In this document: positions 24,905 through 33,737 of the stretch, in pieces | How the letters are laid out: each line of letters begins with the position of its first letter | Numbering within the stretch: position 1 is the stretch's first letter | Assembly (NCBI RefSeq): GCF_002871945.2 | Contig: NZ_CP126963.1 | Span: 1,364,001 to 1,428,000, forward strand | DNA from: Gleimia hominis | GTDB lineage: Bacteria > Actinomycetota > Actinomycetes > Actinomycetales > Actinomycetaceae | Direction of reading: 5' to 3' | DNA length: 64,000 nt | Made by a program: the position numbers and the translations under genes | Notes under the pieces: model-generated | Told to the model about the DNA's origin: nothing | What the model saw: only the letters and a program-made list of their open reading frames with translations | The model's database searches: none

Positions 24905-26188
24905 ATGACTTTCCGTCTAGCTTTAGTGCGGCGCGCCCAATATCTGATGATTGCGGGGCTTATTACTTCCTTTATTGGTTCCGAAATGATCGAGGGGGCT
25001 GCCACCGGTTTGGTAGCTCTAGGTGTACTACCGGTGGTCTGGGTGCCACTGTATTCCACCGTCACCGACTTGCAAGACTCATTTGCCGCATCGGTAGCCA
25101 AGATAGTAGAAAAACGCGACCCCGGTGCGGTGCTGGTTGCCTGCGAACTAACCGACGTCGGAATCTCCCTCATCACAGTGACGTTGATATTAGCTTTCGG
25201 GGATGGTTACCTCACAATGATTTTGATAGGGTATCTTCTCATAGCCTCAATCTTGCCGCTCATAGTAGACCTGGCCGAAGAGTTCTACCTGAACGACATT
25301 GGGCAGGTGGATGCCCAGCTAGTGCTGCAAGCAAATACGATTATTTCGGTTGCCACCGGTACCGCTGGGCTCATGCTGGCTCGCCCAGTGGGAGCACTCG
25401 TTAGCTCTACCGGAATCGCGGTCATCCTCGGCTTTAATATTGCTTTCTCCTTCTTAGTGGTTGTTCTTCGCTGGCGTTCCACCGCAACCTTCCATCCACA
25501 ACACGTCCTTGAGGAAGAAAACGAAGACGAGCCGGAAGGGTTCTTGGGCTCTATCAAAGATTTCTTGCTCCCTCACAGTCCTCGGCACGTTCTCAGATTT
25601 GGTGTCCTATCTCCAGTGTTCTCATTCTTTCTATCCCTAGCGCCAGCAATGATCGCAACCTATGTATTGTTGTGGTTAGCGAACAGCGGAGACAAGCCCT
25701 TAGTGCGCCTGGGAACCATGTTGTTTGCAATGGGCCTCGCTCAAGCCCTCATTCCTCTGCTGATGGCCCGGCTCATGCGCAACGTTCAGGACCGAGGCTC
25801 AGCTCGCCTTATCACCATATTTCTGATAATCATGCTCGGAACCTATCTGACCGTACTCATGGTAATCATCGCACTGCCGGATGGTCCGTTCCGCTTTTTC
25901 ATTGTCCTCGCCAGCCTGATCGTGGCGTCCTCCTCCGCGTGGTGCGTGCGCTTCGCGATTTCCACACTACGCCAGTCGTGTCTAAACCAAGCTGATTTCC
26001 GCACTGTAGTGGGCTGGTCGTATTCCCTGACCGCCATCGGAGGAATCGCCGGTTCCTGGCTCGGATACATGCTCAAAGCAGATATTGACCCCCGTTTTTC
26101 TCTGCTGGGCGCGGTGATCACAATGGCCGGCCTAGTTAGCTGGCTTGTCATAAAACGGGTGACGCTACCACCATCCGTTCGATCTTGA
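24905..26188 (+). CDS. Major facilitator-like multi-helix membrane transporter
   Basis: A 427-residue protein with about 12 hydrophobic segments in two halves joined by an acidic loop (EEENEDEPEGFLGSIKDF, about residue 200). The arrangement fits an MFS transporter, and charged residues such as DLQDS and DRGSARL sit at helix ends. The usual MFS motif A is not clear, so the substrate cannot be assigned. The start is the ATG at 24905, preceded by AAGGAG. The base composition is less GC-rich than its neighbours by eye and it follows an IS remnant, which hints at acquisition. It stands alone. Confidence 0.7.
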   Translation: MTFRLALVRRAQYLMIAGLITSFIGSEMIEGAATGLVALGVLPVVWVPLYSTVTDLQDSFAASVAKIVEKRDPGAVLVACELTDVGISLITVTLILAFGDGYLTMILIGYLLIASILPLIVDLAEEFYLNDIGQVDAQLVLQANTIISVATGTAGLMLARPVGALVSSTGIAVILGFNIAFSFLVVVLRWRSTATFHPQHVLEEENEDEPEGFLGSIKDFLLPHSPRHVLRFGVLSPVFSFFLSLAPAMIATYVLLWLANSGDKPLVRLGTMLFAMGLAQALIPLLMARLMRNVQDRGSARLITIFLIIMLGTYLTVLMVIIALPDGPFRFFIVLASLIVASSSAWCVRFAISTLRQSCLNQADFRTVVGWSYSLTAIGGIAGSWLGYMLKADIDPRFSLLGAVITMAGLVSWLVIKRVTLPPSVRS

Positions 26189-26300
26189 CTAACCTACTTG
26201 TACCTTTCAACACAATAGATTCTTTCCAACAGGTAATCACTCACTGGCATACCAATCTTCAACCAAACCGGCAGCTAGGGTTTGTCAATAAAGTAACTGA

Positions 26301-27575
26301 TTATTCGAAGGCAACCAGGAAGTGGTCTTCGTCCAGGACTTGGCCTGCGGTGGCGCGGGCGATGGTGCCGGCTAGGGATTCGATTTGGTCTTTAACGCGG
26401 ATGCGTTCTAACCGCACGGCACGCCCGGGTTTAGACAGGGATTTGCGGTACACCTGTGGGGGTATCCACATGATTTGGTATTCCACGGCCCGCCCCTGGG
26501 GCCACTGTTCGAACCTGAGCGTTGGGGGGATGTAGTCCGCTGGGGTTGCGGTGATTTGGATTCTTGAGGTGTTTCCCGCCGATGCGACTAATGCGTAGCC
26601 GCGGACCACGAAATCTTTTTGCGCAGCTTTTTCATCAGCTATGCGCGCCACTTCAGCGGCTTGTGTGAACTCGTTTTCGGGAATGTCAATGGCTTTCGCT
26701 ACTTCCTCACGGGTTTGCACGCGCTGCGGGGAGTCAATGGGTGGCAGTGACGCCAGTTCACTAACGTTAACTATATCCGGCAGGTAGCCTTTCAGCAGTT
26801 CCGTGAGGTCGTTTTCTTCTACCCAACGGGGTGAGAACACGCTCATTGTCACCGCGGAATCCGCGTCGGGTTCAAGGATTCGCCCCGAGGTGTTGATCCG
26901 GATTGCGCCTGCGAGCCGGCGGGCGATTCGCCGCAGTGCCTCAAGAATTTCGAACTCAAAACCGGTGGGCATGCCCTTTGGGAAAGCGGCAGCCAGGTCG
27001 TCTACTTTGCGGAGCACTTCGGGTGCGGGGGCGGTACGGGTTTGTGCCACGTCTACAACCCACGCTTGGTTGTAGCTGGTGGGGGTACCCAGGGCTCGGC
27101 GCACAGTATTGTCCACCCGCCAGGGTCCGCGCAGCCGGGCATCCCGCGTTAACCGCAGTACCCCGGGTTCTACCCAGCCGGCGTCGTCCCAAATGGACAC
27201 GGCCAAGGCTTCCAGCTCTCGCGGGTCCACGCTTTCGTGTACGAGCAGGAGGTGGTGGTCCTCGCCTTTCGCAGGGTCCAGGTGGTTGGCGTGTGCGAAA
27301 TCTATGCCCGCCACGTCCACGGCGGCGCGCACGTCTGTTGCCTGCAAAGCCCCCGCTTGCGTCACGGTTAGCGTTGGGCCGTGCACATCCTGGTTCACGT
27401 CCCCCACCTGTGGAGTACCTTGTGCGAACAGGTCCGCTAGCGTGGGCACGGGTTCGAGCGAGAGGGGTTCGTCGTCGAGTTTCGCCATGCGTTCACTGAT
27501 GGGAATCCGGTCTGGTTCCGCGTTCCCCTGTTCCTCCTCGTTGTTTTGAGGGCGGTTTGGCTTACTAAAACTCAT
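26301..27575 (-). CDS. Conserved-looking protein of unknown function, coupled to dcd
   Basis: I do not recognise this 424-residue protein. It is soluble, acidic at the N-terminus ([12 protein letters not shown]) and lacks a signal peptide or transmembrane helices. Features that stand out are many Asp/Glu-Arg pairs, [20 protein letters not shown] near residue 130 (given in part), a repeated Trp-containing strand pattern ([29 protein letters not shown]), and a helical region near residues 275-315. The ATG overlaps the stop of dcd by 4 bp, so it is translated with the dCTP deaminase. A link to nucleotide metabolism or a structural role is possible but unproven. Confidence 0.75.
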   Translation of the reverse strand: MSFSKPNRPQNNEEEQGNAEPDRIPISERMAKLDDEPLSLEPVPTLADLFAQGTPQVGDVNQDVHGPTLTVTQAGALQATDVRAAVDVAGIDFAHANHLDPAKGEDHHLLLVHESVDPRELEALAVSIWDDAGWVEPGVLRLTRDARLRGPWRVDNTVRRALGTPTSYNQAWVVDVAQTRTAPAPEVLRKVDDLAAAFPKGMPTGFEFEILEALRRIARRLAGAIRINTSGRILEPDADSAVTMSVFSPRWVEENDLTELLKGYLPDIVNVSELASLPPIDSPQRVQTREEVAKAIDIPENEFTQAAEVARIADEKAAQKDFVVRGYALVASAGNTSRIQITATPADYIPPTLRFEQWPQGRAVEYQIMWIPPQVYRKSLSKPGRAVRLERIRVKDQIESLAGTIARATAGQVLDEDHFLVAFE

Positions 27576-28180
27576 AGCTGTTTGCCTTCAAAATCGGCGG
27601 ATGCGGGCACGTTAACGCATTCGAACCCGAGGTGTGAGCGTGAAGCCGTGGGGCCGCGTTGCCCTTGGTAGCGAGACCCCGTGGCGCCGGACCCGTAGGG
27701 GAACTCGGCGGGTGAGGACAGTTGGAAGAAGCACAGTTGCCCCACCTTCATACCGGGGTAAAGCAGGATCGGCATCGTTGCCGTGTTCGATAGTTCGAGG
27801 GTTACGTGTCCGCTGAAACCGGGGTCGATGAATCCGGCGGTGGAGTGCGTCAGCAGCCCCAGGCGGCCCAGGGAAGATTTGCCTTCCAGGCGGGCGGCAA
27901 CGTCGGACCCGAGGGTGACGCGTTCGAACGTGGAGCCGAGTACGAACTCTCCGGGGTGCAGCACGAATGGTTCTTCTTGCCCCACGTCCACCAGGTGCGT
28001 GAGGCTTTCTTGTGGTTTCGCCGGGTCGATTACTGGGTACTTGTGGTTGTCGAACAGTCGGAAGTACCGGTCTAACCGCACGTCCACGCTGGAGGGTTGC
28101 AGCATGGGTTCGTCCCACGGGTCCAGTGCCACGCGCCCATCTTCGATTGCGCGGCGGATATCGCGATCACTTAACAACAT
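27572..28180 (-). CDS. dcd: dCTP deaminase
   Basis: Converts dCTP to dUTP (in actinobacteria often directly to dUMP, as a bifunctional deaminase/dUTPase), supplying thymidylate synthesis. The 202-residue sequence has the trimeric dUTPase-like fold motifs: SDRDIRRAI at the start, [37 protein letters not shown], then [19 protein letters not shown] holding the catalytic Glu region, and GQLCFFQL. The C-terminal [13 protein letters not shown] covers the nucleotide. It overlaps the unknown 424-aa gene by 4 bp. Confidence 0.96.
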   Translation of the reverse strand: MLLSDRDIRRAIEDGRVALDPWDEPMLQPSSVDVRLDRYFRLFDNHKYPVIDPAKPQESLTHLVDVGQEEPFVLHPGEFVLGSTFERVTLGSDVAARLEGKSSLGRLGLLTHSTAGFIDPGFSGHVTLELSNTATMPILLYPGMKVGQLCFFQLSSPAEFPYGSGATGSRYQGQRGPTASRSHLGFECVNVPASADFEGKQL

Positions 28181-28214
28181 GCTTCCATTTTGGCATGAAC
28201 GCTTCGGGCGTGGT

Positions 28215-28946
28215 TTATTTATCCAGATCTGTTAGCAATTGTCCGGCGTCCATCCGGTAGGTGTGGTGGGCGCGGCGGATCGCTTCGGGGTCGTGGGACA
28301 CCATTAGGATTGCGGTGCCTTTGCAGGCGAGTTCTTCCAGGAGGTCCAGTACTAAACTGGTGCTTTGCGCATCCAGGTCGCCTGTGGGTTCGTCTACCAG
28401 CAGCAGTTTTGGTGCGCACACCAGCGTGCGGGCAAGGGCTACGCGGCGGATTTCTCCGCCGGAGAGTTCGTGCGGGTATGCGTCCGTGAGTTCGTCGATT
28501 TGTAGTTGCTGCAAGTACTCTTGTGCCCGCTGTTCGCACTTTGAATCCGCGTTCTTGTACATGCGGGCTGGGAATAATACGTTATGCCACACGTCTAGGG
28601 AAGGCAGAAGTGTTTCGCGTTGCGTCACGTATCCTACGGTGTGGTTGCGTAGTGCGGACACGTGGGCGTCGTCGAGTGCGGCGATGTCCTGACCGGCTAT
28701 CCGCACGGTGCCGTCCGTGGGGTCCAGCAGGCCAGCGATCATGTTCAGTAGCGTGGTTTTCCCATTTCCAGATCGCCCCACTATCGCGAGGAACATGCCT
28801 TCACTTGCCGTAAAGGACACGTCGTCTACCGCGGCGAACACTTCCCCTCGGCGGGTGAACTCACGGGTCAGCCCGGTAACTTCCAGCAGGGGCTCAGCTT
28901 CGCTTTCAACTATTTTTTTGGGCTTTACCTCTGCGTGTGTGTTCAC
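28215..28946 (-). CDS. ABC transporter ATP-binding protein of the DUF4418 module
   Basis: A 243-residue MacB/LolD-type ATPase. Walker A is GRSGNGKTT (with Asn in place of the usual Ser/Ala), the signature [15 protein letters not shown], Walker [13 protein letters not shown], and the H-loop VSHD. The N-terminal 25 residues ([12 protein letters not shown]) are a polar extension. The GTG start overlaps the stop of the FtsX permease by 4 bp (GTGA). Together with it and the DUF4418 gene it forms a three-gene unit under a candidate iron-responsive promoter. Confidence 0.92.
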   Translation of the reverse strand: MNTHAEVKPKKIVESEAEPLLEVTGLTREFTRRGEVFAAVDDVSFTASEGMFLAIVGRSGNGKTTLLNMIAGLLDPTDGTVRIAGQDIAALDDAHVSALRNHTVGYVTQRETLLPSLDVWHNVLFPARMYKNADSKCEQRAQEYLQQLQIDELTDAYPHELSGGEIRRVALARTLVCAPKLLLVDEPTGDLDAQSTSLVLDLLEELACKGTAILMVSHDPEAIRRAHHTYRMDAGQLLTDLDK

Positions 28947-30160
28947 TGCCCCTCCCTCAAGGTTAAATACGTTTCTTTACTGAGCATGCGGCCACTACTG
29001 GTGACGCACGCAAGTACGCTAACTAGGGCGGCGCCGGCGATACAGGCAACGGCGAGCCACACGCCGGTGGTAAAACCGCTTTCTAAGTACGGTAGTTGCA
29101 CGGTTTGGCGGATAAAGGACGCGAATGGGAACATGACGAGCGCTCCCAACCCAGATCCGATTGCGCCACCAATGACGCCGATCACAACTGCTTCTTGCAT
29201 GAGCATGCGGGCCAGTAGCCGGCGGGTGGCGCCCATTATTCGTAATGAAGCGAGTTCTTTTTTGCGGCTTTGCGCGGCCGAGGTGAATACGGCGAACAGT
29301 ACTGCTAGGCCGGCGACCCAGAATAGGGCCACGAACCCGGTGACGTATAGGGTGACGATGTCCATTCCCGCTTTCACCTTGTTGGTTAGGGTTGCGGGCG
29401 AGATGGTGACGGTGTCTTCCATGCCGGGTAGTTCGCGGATCCGGTCTTTCACTTTTTGCGACTTGTACCGGTCCCCCACGTTCACCATCACTGCGGAGAC
29501 GGCGTTGTCGATTTGCGATTCAGGTAGGGTCCGCCGGCCGATTCCCGCGGCCCGTTTACGCATGTCGCGAATGGTATTGCGGTTTACGAATACGGTGTTG
29601 TCGTATGAGGTTCCGGTACCTGCTAGCTGCGCAGCTACGGGGAAACGGTGGCGGAACAGGCGGATTTTTCCGTCTGAGGACGGGTGTACGTTGGAGCCGA
29701 CAATCAGTTCCCCATCTTTGAGGTTCCCGCTGTACGCTGTTTTGATCCACGGTTGAATCACGAAGTCTGTTTGCGGGTCAAACCCGATGATCTGCACTTT
29801 CGCCGCGCAGCACCCGAGGTTTAGGGAGGCAATGAACGTTTGTGCCGTGGCTTCCTCTACGCCCGCCACGGATTTGATTTGCTCCAGCACGTCCGTGTCG
29901 AAGTAGAAGGTTTGCGGCCCACCTTCGAGCATCACCTGTTCGGCTTGGTCACGAGCGTCTTTGGGGACGATCATGAGGTCCGCGCCCATCCGGTTTTGCA
30001 GGTTAGTTAGGCCCGAATACAGGTTGAGGGACATGAGTGACCCCGCGTAGAACACGAACGTCAAGATAGCTACCACTGTGGTCAGCACTCCGGTGCGCAG
30101 CCCTGCTTGCCGCAGATTCTGTACTGCCAGGTACCGCCACAGTCCACTCCCCTGTTTCAC
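28943..30160 (-). CDS. FtsX-type ABC permease of the DUF4418 module
   Basis: A 405-residue permease with an N-terminal helix (about 18-42), a large external domain and three C-terminal helices (about 270-295, 320-350, 365-390), the MacB layout. The external domain has MGADLMIVPKDARDQ and then LNLGCCAAKVQIIGFDP. The double Cys in this position is unusual and could bind metal or form a disulfide. The GTG start has GAGGAA nearby at short spacing. It lies 91 bp after the DUF4418 gene. Confidence 0.9.
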   Translation of the reverse strand: MKQGSGLWRYLAVQNLRQAGLRTGVLTTVVAILTFVFYAGSLMSLNLYSGLTNLQNRMGADLMIVPKDARDQAEQVMLEGGPQTFYFDTDVLEQIKSVAGVEEATAQTFIASLNLGCCAAKVQIIGFDPQTDFVIQPWIKTAYSGNLKDGELIVGSNVHPSSDGKIRLFRHRFPVAAQLAGTGTSYDNTVFVNRNTIRDMRKRAAGIGRRTLPESQIDNAVSAVMVNVGDRYKSQKVKDRIRELPGMEDTVTISPATLTNKVKAGMDIVTLYVTGFVALFWVAGLAVLFAVFTSAAQSRKKELASLRIMGATRRLLARMLMQEAVVIGVIGGAIGSGLGALVMFPFASFIRQTVQLPYLESGFTTGVWLAVACIAGAALVSVLACVTSSGRMLSKETYLTLREGQ

Positions 30161-30251
30161 ACTTCCTCTTTCTAACTCTGTTCTGCCGGTTCACGCCCGA
30201 TTGGTTTGGTTTACACTCCCCAGCCGCTGATTCGCTATCATAACCGTCCAG

Positions 30252-30713
30252 TTAGTTTGACCTCTTACCGGTAGGGTTCGCGGCCCGCCGGTTAGTATCG
30301 TTCGCGGTTTGTTTATTGCTGGCACTCGCGGCACGCTGGTCGAGCGCGAATGCGATGCCGCCGCACAGTAGGGCGAGTACGGATACGACGATTAGGGTGG
30401 GTTTCATAACGGAGTGGCAGTGCATCATTGGGTCGTCGCACACGCCGATCAGTACGGTCACAACTGCGAATTCTAACGCGCTGGTGAGCACCACTCCGAT
30501 AGAGATTCCCGCTCGCATCGCAGGTGGAGACATCAGGGCGAACGCGCCCATGAGTGCGATCACAACACCGATTCCAAGTGAAGCCTGCGCGGTCCAGTGG
30601 CACGCCATTGGCATGCCCGTCACTGGGCATGGGGTGGCGAATGTTTGGGGTGCGATGGCGATGAGGAGGCCAAAGATGATGGCCGGTGCGCTGGCAATTA
30701 TTTTGTTACGCAT
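30252..30713 (-). CDS. DUF4418 family membrane protein
   Basis: A 153-residue protein with about four transmembrane helices (5-25, 45-65, 75-95, 105-125). The loops carry a striking set of potential metal ligands: CPVTGMPMACHWT after the first helix and CDDPMMHCHSVMKP before the fourth, that is four Cys, several Met and three His. This matches DUF4418. The C-terminal tail is polar and basic. It is the first gene of a unit with an FtsX permease and an ATPase. The ATG at 30713 has no clear ribosome site. A role in metal or redox handling is inferred from the ligands and the iron box upstream. Confidence 0.82.
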   Translation of the reverse strand: MRNKIIASAPAIIFGLLIAIAPQTFATPCPVTGMPMACHWTAQASLGIGVVIALMGAFALMSPPAMRAGISIGVVLTSALEFAVVTVLIGVCDDPMMHCHSVMKPTLIVVSVLALLCGGIAFALDQRAASASNKQTANDTNRRAANPTGKRSN

Positions 30714-31064
30714 TGTGTAGTTTCGCTTTCACTGTGGGCAGGTCTGGGTGGGATCACTGCCACGTGGTACCCCCATTTTTTCGGGCGCGCACCAAAAAGA
30801 TGCGCGCCCTTCGTTGGGAGAGACCCTCGTTTCGAGGACTAGAAAAATAATAGGCCACACCACCCACATTTAGCAAGGCTCACCTAAGTTAAAGGTAGAG
30901 AGTCTTAGAAAATAGGTGTGGAGAACCATAGAGAGTAGGTGTAAAGAGCCTTATAGAACCGCGGGAAAGACTTACCTACACACTAAGCGTGGACAGTGCC
31001 TCAAAAAAACTGCCTATGGGCCAAAGCGCACGCCCCCTCAGGGCACGTGTTCTGGTGAAGCACT
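30714..31064. other. Leader and promoter region between DUF4418 and the DNA glycosylase gene
   Basis: This 351-bp gap holds the minus-strand promoter and iron box (30847-30887) of the DUF4418 unit and a predicted leader of about 125 nt with two hairpins: a perfect 9-bp stem GGGCGCGCA/TGCGCGCCC (30783-30809, loop CCAAAAAGA) and a 5-bp stem CCTCG/CGAGG (30825-30837). Neither has a T-run in the minus direction. Right of the promoter, TAGGTGTGGAGAAC and TAGGTGTAAAGAGC form an imperfect direct repeat near 30913-30956. Confidence 0.7.
30847..30887 (-). promoter_or_regulatory. Promoter with DtxR/IdeR-like iron box
   Basis: On the minus strand TTAGGTGAGCCTTGCTAAA (30887-30869) matches the DtxR/IdeR consensus TTAGGTTAGSCTAACCTAA at about 14 of 19 positions, with the left half nearly complete. 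The -35 hexamer TTGCTA (30876-30871) is embedded in it and is followed after 18 bp by TATTAT (30852-30847). Iron-loaded repressor bound here would block RNA polymerase, so the downstream DUF4418-FtsX-ATPase unit would be switched on under iron limitation. Confidence 0.55.
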
Positions 31065-31679
31065 ATGGTGGCTAGTATGGATTTTGAGTGGTTGAACTTA
31101 CCGGCCCCGCAGGCGGCGCGTGAACTGTTGGGGTGCCGCCTGGTCAGCACCATTGGCGACGGCCGCGTGGAAGCGCGGATTGTGGAGGTTGAAGCCTACG
31201 ACCAGAACGACCCCGCGAGCCACACTTTTAAAGGCCAAACCCCACGTAACAAAGCCATGTTTTTGTCTGCCGGCCACGCGTACGTATACCTCAGTTATGG
31301 GATCCACCATTGTTTGAACGTGGTGTGCGGCCAGGCGGGTTTTGGTGCGGGCGTTTTGGTGCGCGCTGTGGAACCTTTGGTGGGGCTTGAGGTAGTTGCC
31401 GCTCGCCGCCCCACCGCGCGGAAAGAGTGGACGAACGGGCCGGGTAAAGTGTGCCAGGCACTGGGTGTGGATCTGAGTTTAACGGGGCATGATCTTTGCG
31501 AACCACCACTGCAACTGAAACGTGAGCAGTTGCGTGCGGATGAGCGGATTCTTGAAACCACGCGGATCGGTATTTCTAAAGCCGCAGAAGTACCGCACCG
31601 GTTTTACATTTCAGAACACCCCGATGCCTCTAGGCGCGACCGCGCAGCGGAGCGAAACCTCCGTAACCCGAGCGGCTGA
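31065..31679 (+). CDS. 3-methyladenine DNA glycosylase (AAG/MPG family)
   Basis: Removes alkylated purines in base-excision repair. The 204-residue sequence shows RELLGCRLV, the catalytic-Glu segment IVEVEAY, the DPASHTFKGQTPRNKAMF stretch, YVYLSYGIHHCLNVV and NGPGKVCQALG, all typical of the family. The ATG at 31065 is used; an in-frame ATG at 31077 (MDFEWLNLP) is an equally good start. The very C-terminus (RNLRNPSG) is encoded by the first copy of a 21-bp sequence repeated just downstream (31690-31710), so the stop codon region is duplicated. Confidence 0.93.
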   Translation: MVASMDFEWLNLPAPQAARELLGCRLVSTIGDGRVEARIVEVEAYDQNDPASHTFKGQTPRNKAMFLSAGHAYVYLSYGIHHCLNVVCGQAGFGAGVLVRAVEPLVGLEVVAARRPTARKEWTNGPGKVCQALGVDLSLTGHDLCEPPLQLKREQLRADERILETTRIGISKAAEVPHRFYISEHPDASRRDRAAERNLRNPSG

Positions 31680-31710
31680 GCGCGTCCTGCGTAACCCGAG
31701 CGGCTGAGCG
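31662..31710. repeat. Duplicated 3' end of the DNA glycosylase gene (28-bp period)
   Basis: The 21 bases CGTAACCCGAGCGGCTGAGC plus G occur at 31662-31682 and again at 31690-31710, 28 bp apart, with related GC-rich sequence continuing to about 31735. The first copy contains the stop codon of the glycosylase gene. Beyond it a 9-bp inverted repeat (TGCGTGGCA 31735-31743 / TGCCACGCA 31767-31775) could form a hairpin but has no T-run. Confidence 0.9.
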
Positions 31711-31853
31711 AAAGCTGCGCGACGGAGCGTAAGCTGCGTGGCAACGCGGCTGACCATGGGCTGCGCTGCCACGCACGTTAGTTAGCGCAGTCCACGCTTT
31801 CGACCTGGCTAGTTCGAAGACGCTGCTCGGCGCTAGTTACACTACCCTTTGGA

Positions 31854-32900
31854 TTAGTTAGTGAAACGGTCTTTGAGGTCTTGGGCTAGTTCACGGCGTT
31901 TGTGCCGCAACTGTTTCGCCCCCTGCAACGCCCGGTAGTACAGGGGGTGTACGGGTACGTCCCACGGCCCAGGGACCTCGGTGACTTCTTTGGAGTACTT
32001 GCGTTTGAATCGGCCCACGCCCGCTAGTTCGGGGGCACGTGGGGAGTCGATTCCCATGAGGTCCAGGTACGCCGCACCTTCTTTAGCTAGTGAGCATGCC
32101 ATGAAGTAGTACAGCAGGTCGGACGCTCCGGCTTTGCGGCCTTTAGCGTTTGACGCCCCATAGTAGTACGCGGAGTCTTTCCCATGGATTGTGGCGATCG
32201 CCCACGACACCGGTTCCCCATCTAACCGCGCGGTGTAAAGCTTGCAGTATTTAGGTCCGAGCATGGACAGCATCGTTTGGTACGTGGTGCGGGGGTTAAT
32301 GGTGAACCCGTCGCGGTCCGCGGTTTCTTCTAAGATTTCGTACCGTTGGTCGAACACGTCCATCGCCTTATCCGTGTCATCCGTTGCGGACAACGCGGGG
32401 TTTCGTAGGCGTTGACGTACTGCCCGGCGGCCTTTAGCGTCAAAGGACTTGAGGATCTGGTCATCACTAAGCCCAGCGAGTTTGATCACCACGGTGCGGT
32501 CGTACCCCATGGTTTGCAGTAGGTCCTCAAGATCATCGGCTTCGTGCCATGTGTGTAGGCGAACGAACACGATAAGGGGGTCGATCCGTTTAACTCCTGC
32601 CACTAGTTGCTGGCGGAACGCGTGTTCTTCTGCGGCGGTGGGCTTATCCCCCACCCAAATCGGCCCCTTTTTGGCCCACAGGTAGCGGAACCCGGTGTCT
32701 TGATACAGAGAAAGGCTAACCATGGCGCGTGGCTGCCCGTCCACGTACCACACGAGCTTTCGCCACGGTCCCCGATCGTCCATCGCCTGGTCGTACCGGT
32801 CCCAGTGTGGGGTTTGCTCTATTGGTAAGGTCACGTCCAAATCCTGCGCTATTTGCAGAAACTGGCTACCGGTTACTTCCTCAAATTTGCCTACAACCAT
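31854..32900 (-). CDS. FemAB-family peptidoglycan bridge aminoacyltransferase
   Basis: A 348-residue cytoplasmic enzyme of the FemABX family, which adds amino acids from aminoacyl-tRNA to the stem peptide of lipid-linked peptidoglycan precursors. It has the two GNAT-like halves: the first with RYLWAKKGPIW, the second with LYTARLDGEPVSWAIATIHG, YYGASNAKGRKAGASDLLYY and YLDLMGID near the C-terminus. The C-terminus is basic. The cross-bridge residue it adds cannot be read from the sequence. Confidence 0.9.
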   Translation of the reverse strand: MVVGKFEEVTGSQFLQIAQDLDVTLPIEQTPHWDRYDQAMDDRGPWRKLVWYVDGQPRAMVSLSLYQDTGFRYLWAKKGPIWVGDKPTAAEEHAFRQQLVAGVKRIDPLIVFVRLHTWHEADDLEDLLQTMGYDRTVVIKLAGLSDDQILKSFDAKGRRAVRQRLRNPALSATDDTDKAMDVFDQRYEILEETADRDGFTINPRTTYQTMLSMLGPKYCKLYTARLDGEPVSWAIATIHGKDSAYYYGASNAKGRKAGASDLLYYFMACSLAKEGAAYLDLMGIDSPRAPELAGVGRFKRKYSKEVTEVPGPWDVPVHPLYYRALQGAKQLRHKRRELAQDLKDRFTN

Positions 32901-33044
32901 ACTTCAACCCTACATGACCCCACTCCCCCACTTACCACAACCCCGCGTGACCTTTGGCGCGTGGTTGTGCACCCGGTATTATGCGCGTGGTTGTCCGCCC
33001 GATATTATGAATGGGTTTTGTTTAAACAGTGTTGGGAGTGGGCA

Positions 33045-33737
33045 GTGCCTCAAACGGGATTGGAACTGAAACAAGCGGACGGGAAAGATCTTGCGCGCAC
33101 GCAAGGCGCGTACAAGGAAATTAAGGATTTTTTAGCGTCTGAGGTCACGTACAGGCACTGGCACACGGAGAATCACCCGTCTGAGCAGGACATTGCGCGG
33201 TGGATTGAGCGTGGGCAGATGTTCATCGCCCTCCAACACGGGGCGGCGCCGGGACTTGGGGCGCGCAGCTCCGGGACTGGCAATGCTGCGGGCGCCGCGA
33301 ATCCAGCTGGTGCGGAACTGGTTGGTGAAGAACTGGCCGGTCAAGAACCTGCCGACCCGGAACCGGCCAATGCGGAACTGGTTGGGGTGATGGCCCTGGA
33401 TCAAGCCGTCCCCCAAGGATATGAGGCAGCACCGTGGCTGGTGGACGCCGCGCCCAGTGAGGTGCTGGCTGTGCACGCCCTTGGGGTTGTGCCCGGGTAT
33501 CAGCGGCGTGGGGTGGCGAAGTTTTTGTTGGATGGTGCCCTGGAGGTTGCGCGTGAGCTCGGTTGCGTAATCGTGCGTTTAGACGTGCTGGAGCAAAACA
33601 CGCCGGGCATGAAGCTGTATTCCGATTATGGTTTTAAAGACTTGGGCCTGTTCCACGTCGACTACGACACCACGGACCTGCACGACTTTCACCTATTTGA
33701 ATACGTTTTAGACCAGCCGTGCAAAAGCGAGGTCTAG
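33045..33737 (+). CDS. GNAT-family acetyltransferase with Ala/Glu/Pro-rich insertion
   Basis: A 230-residue N-acetyltransferase. The acetyl-CoA site is VHALGVVPGYQRRGVAKFLL, followed by VRLDVLEQNTPGMKLYSDYG and the C-terminal FHLFEYVL strand. The start is taken as the GTG at 33045, which has GGGAG upstream; longer in-frame starts overlap the FemAB gene. Between the first and second strands lies an unusual insertion (about residues 65-115) with repeated phrases such as ELVGEELAGQEP and ANAELVG. The substrate is unknown. The gene ends at the start of a 25-bp tandem repeat array. Confidence 0.8.
   Translation: MPQTGLELKQADGKDLARTQGAYKEIKDFLASEVTYRHWHTENHPSEQDIARWIERGQMFIALQHGAAPGLGARSSGTGNAAGAANPAGAELVGEELAGQEPADPEPANAELVGVMALDQAVPQGYEAAPWLVDAAPSEVLAVHALGVVPGYQRRGVAKFLLDGALEVARELGCVIVRLDVLEQNTPGMKLYSDYGFKDLGLFHVDYDTTDLHDFHLFEYVLDQPCKSEV

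Noticed and set aside
28935..29756. 273-residue plus-strand frame
   Set aside because: Antisense to the FtsX permease of the DUF4418 module.
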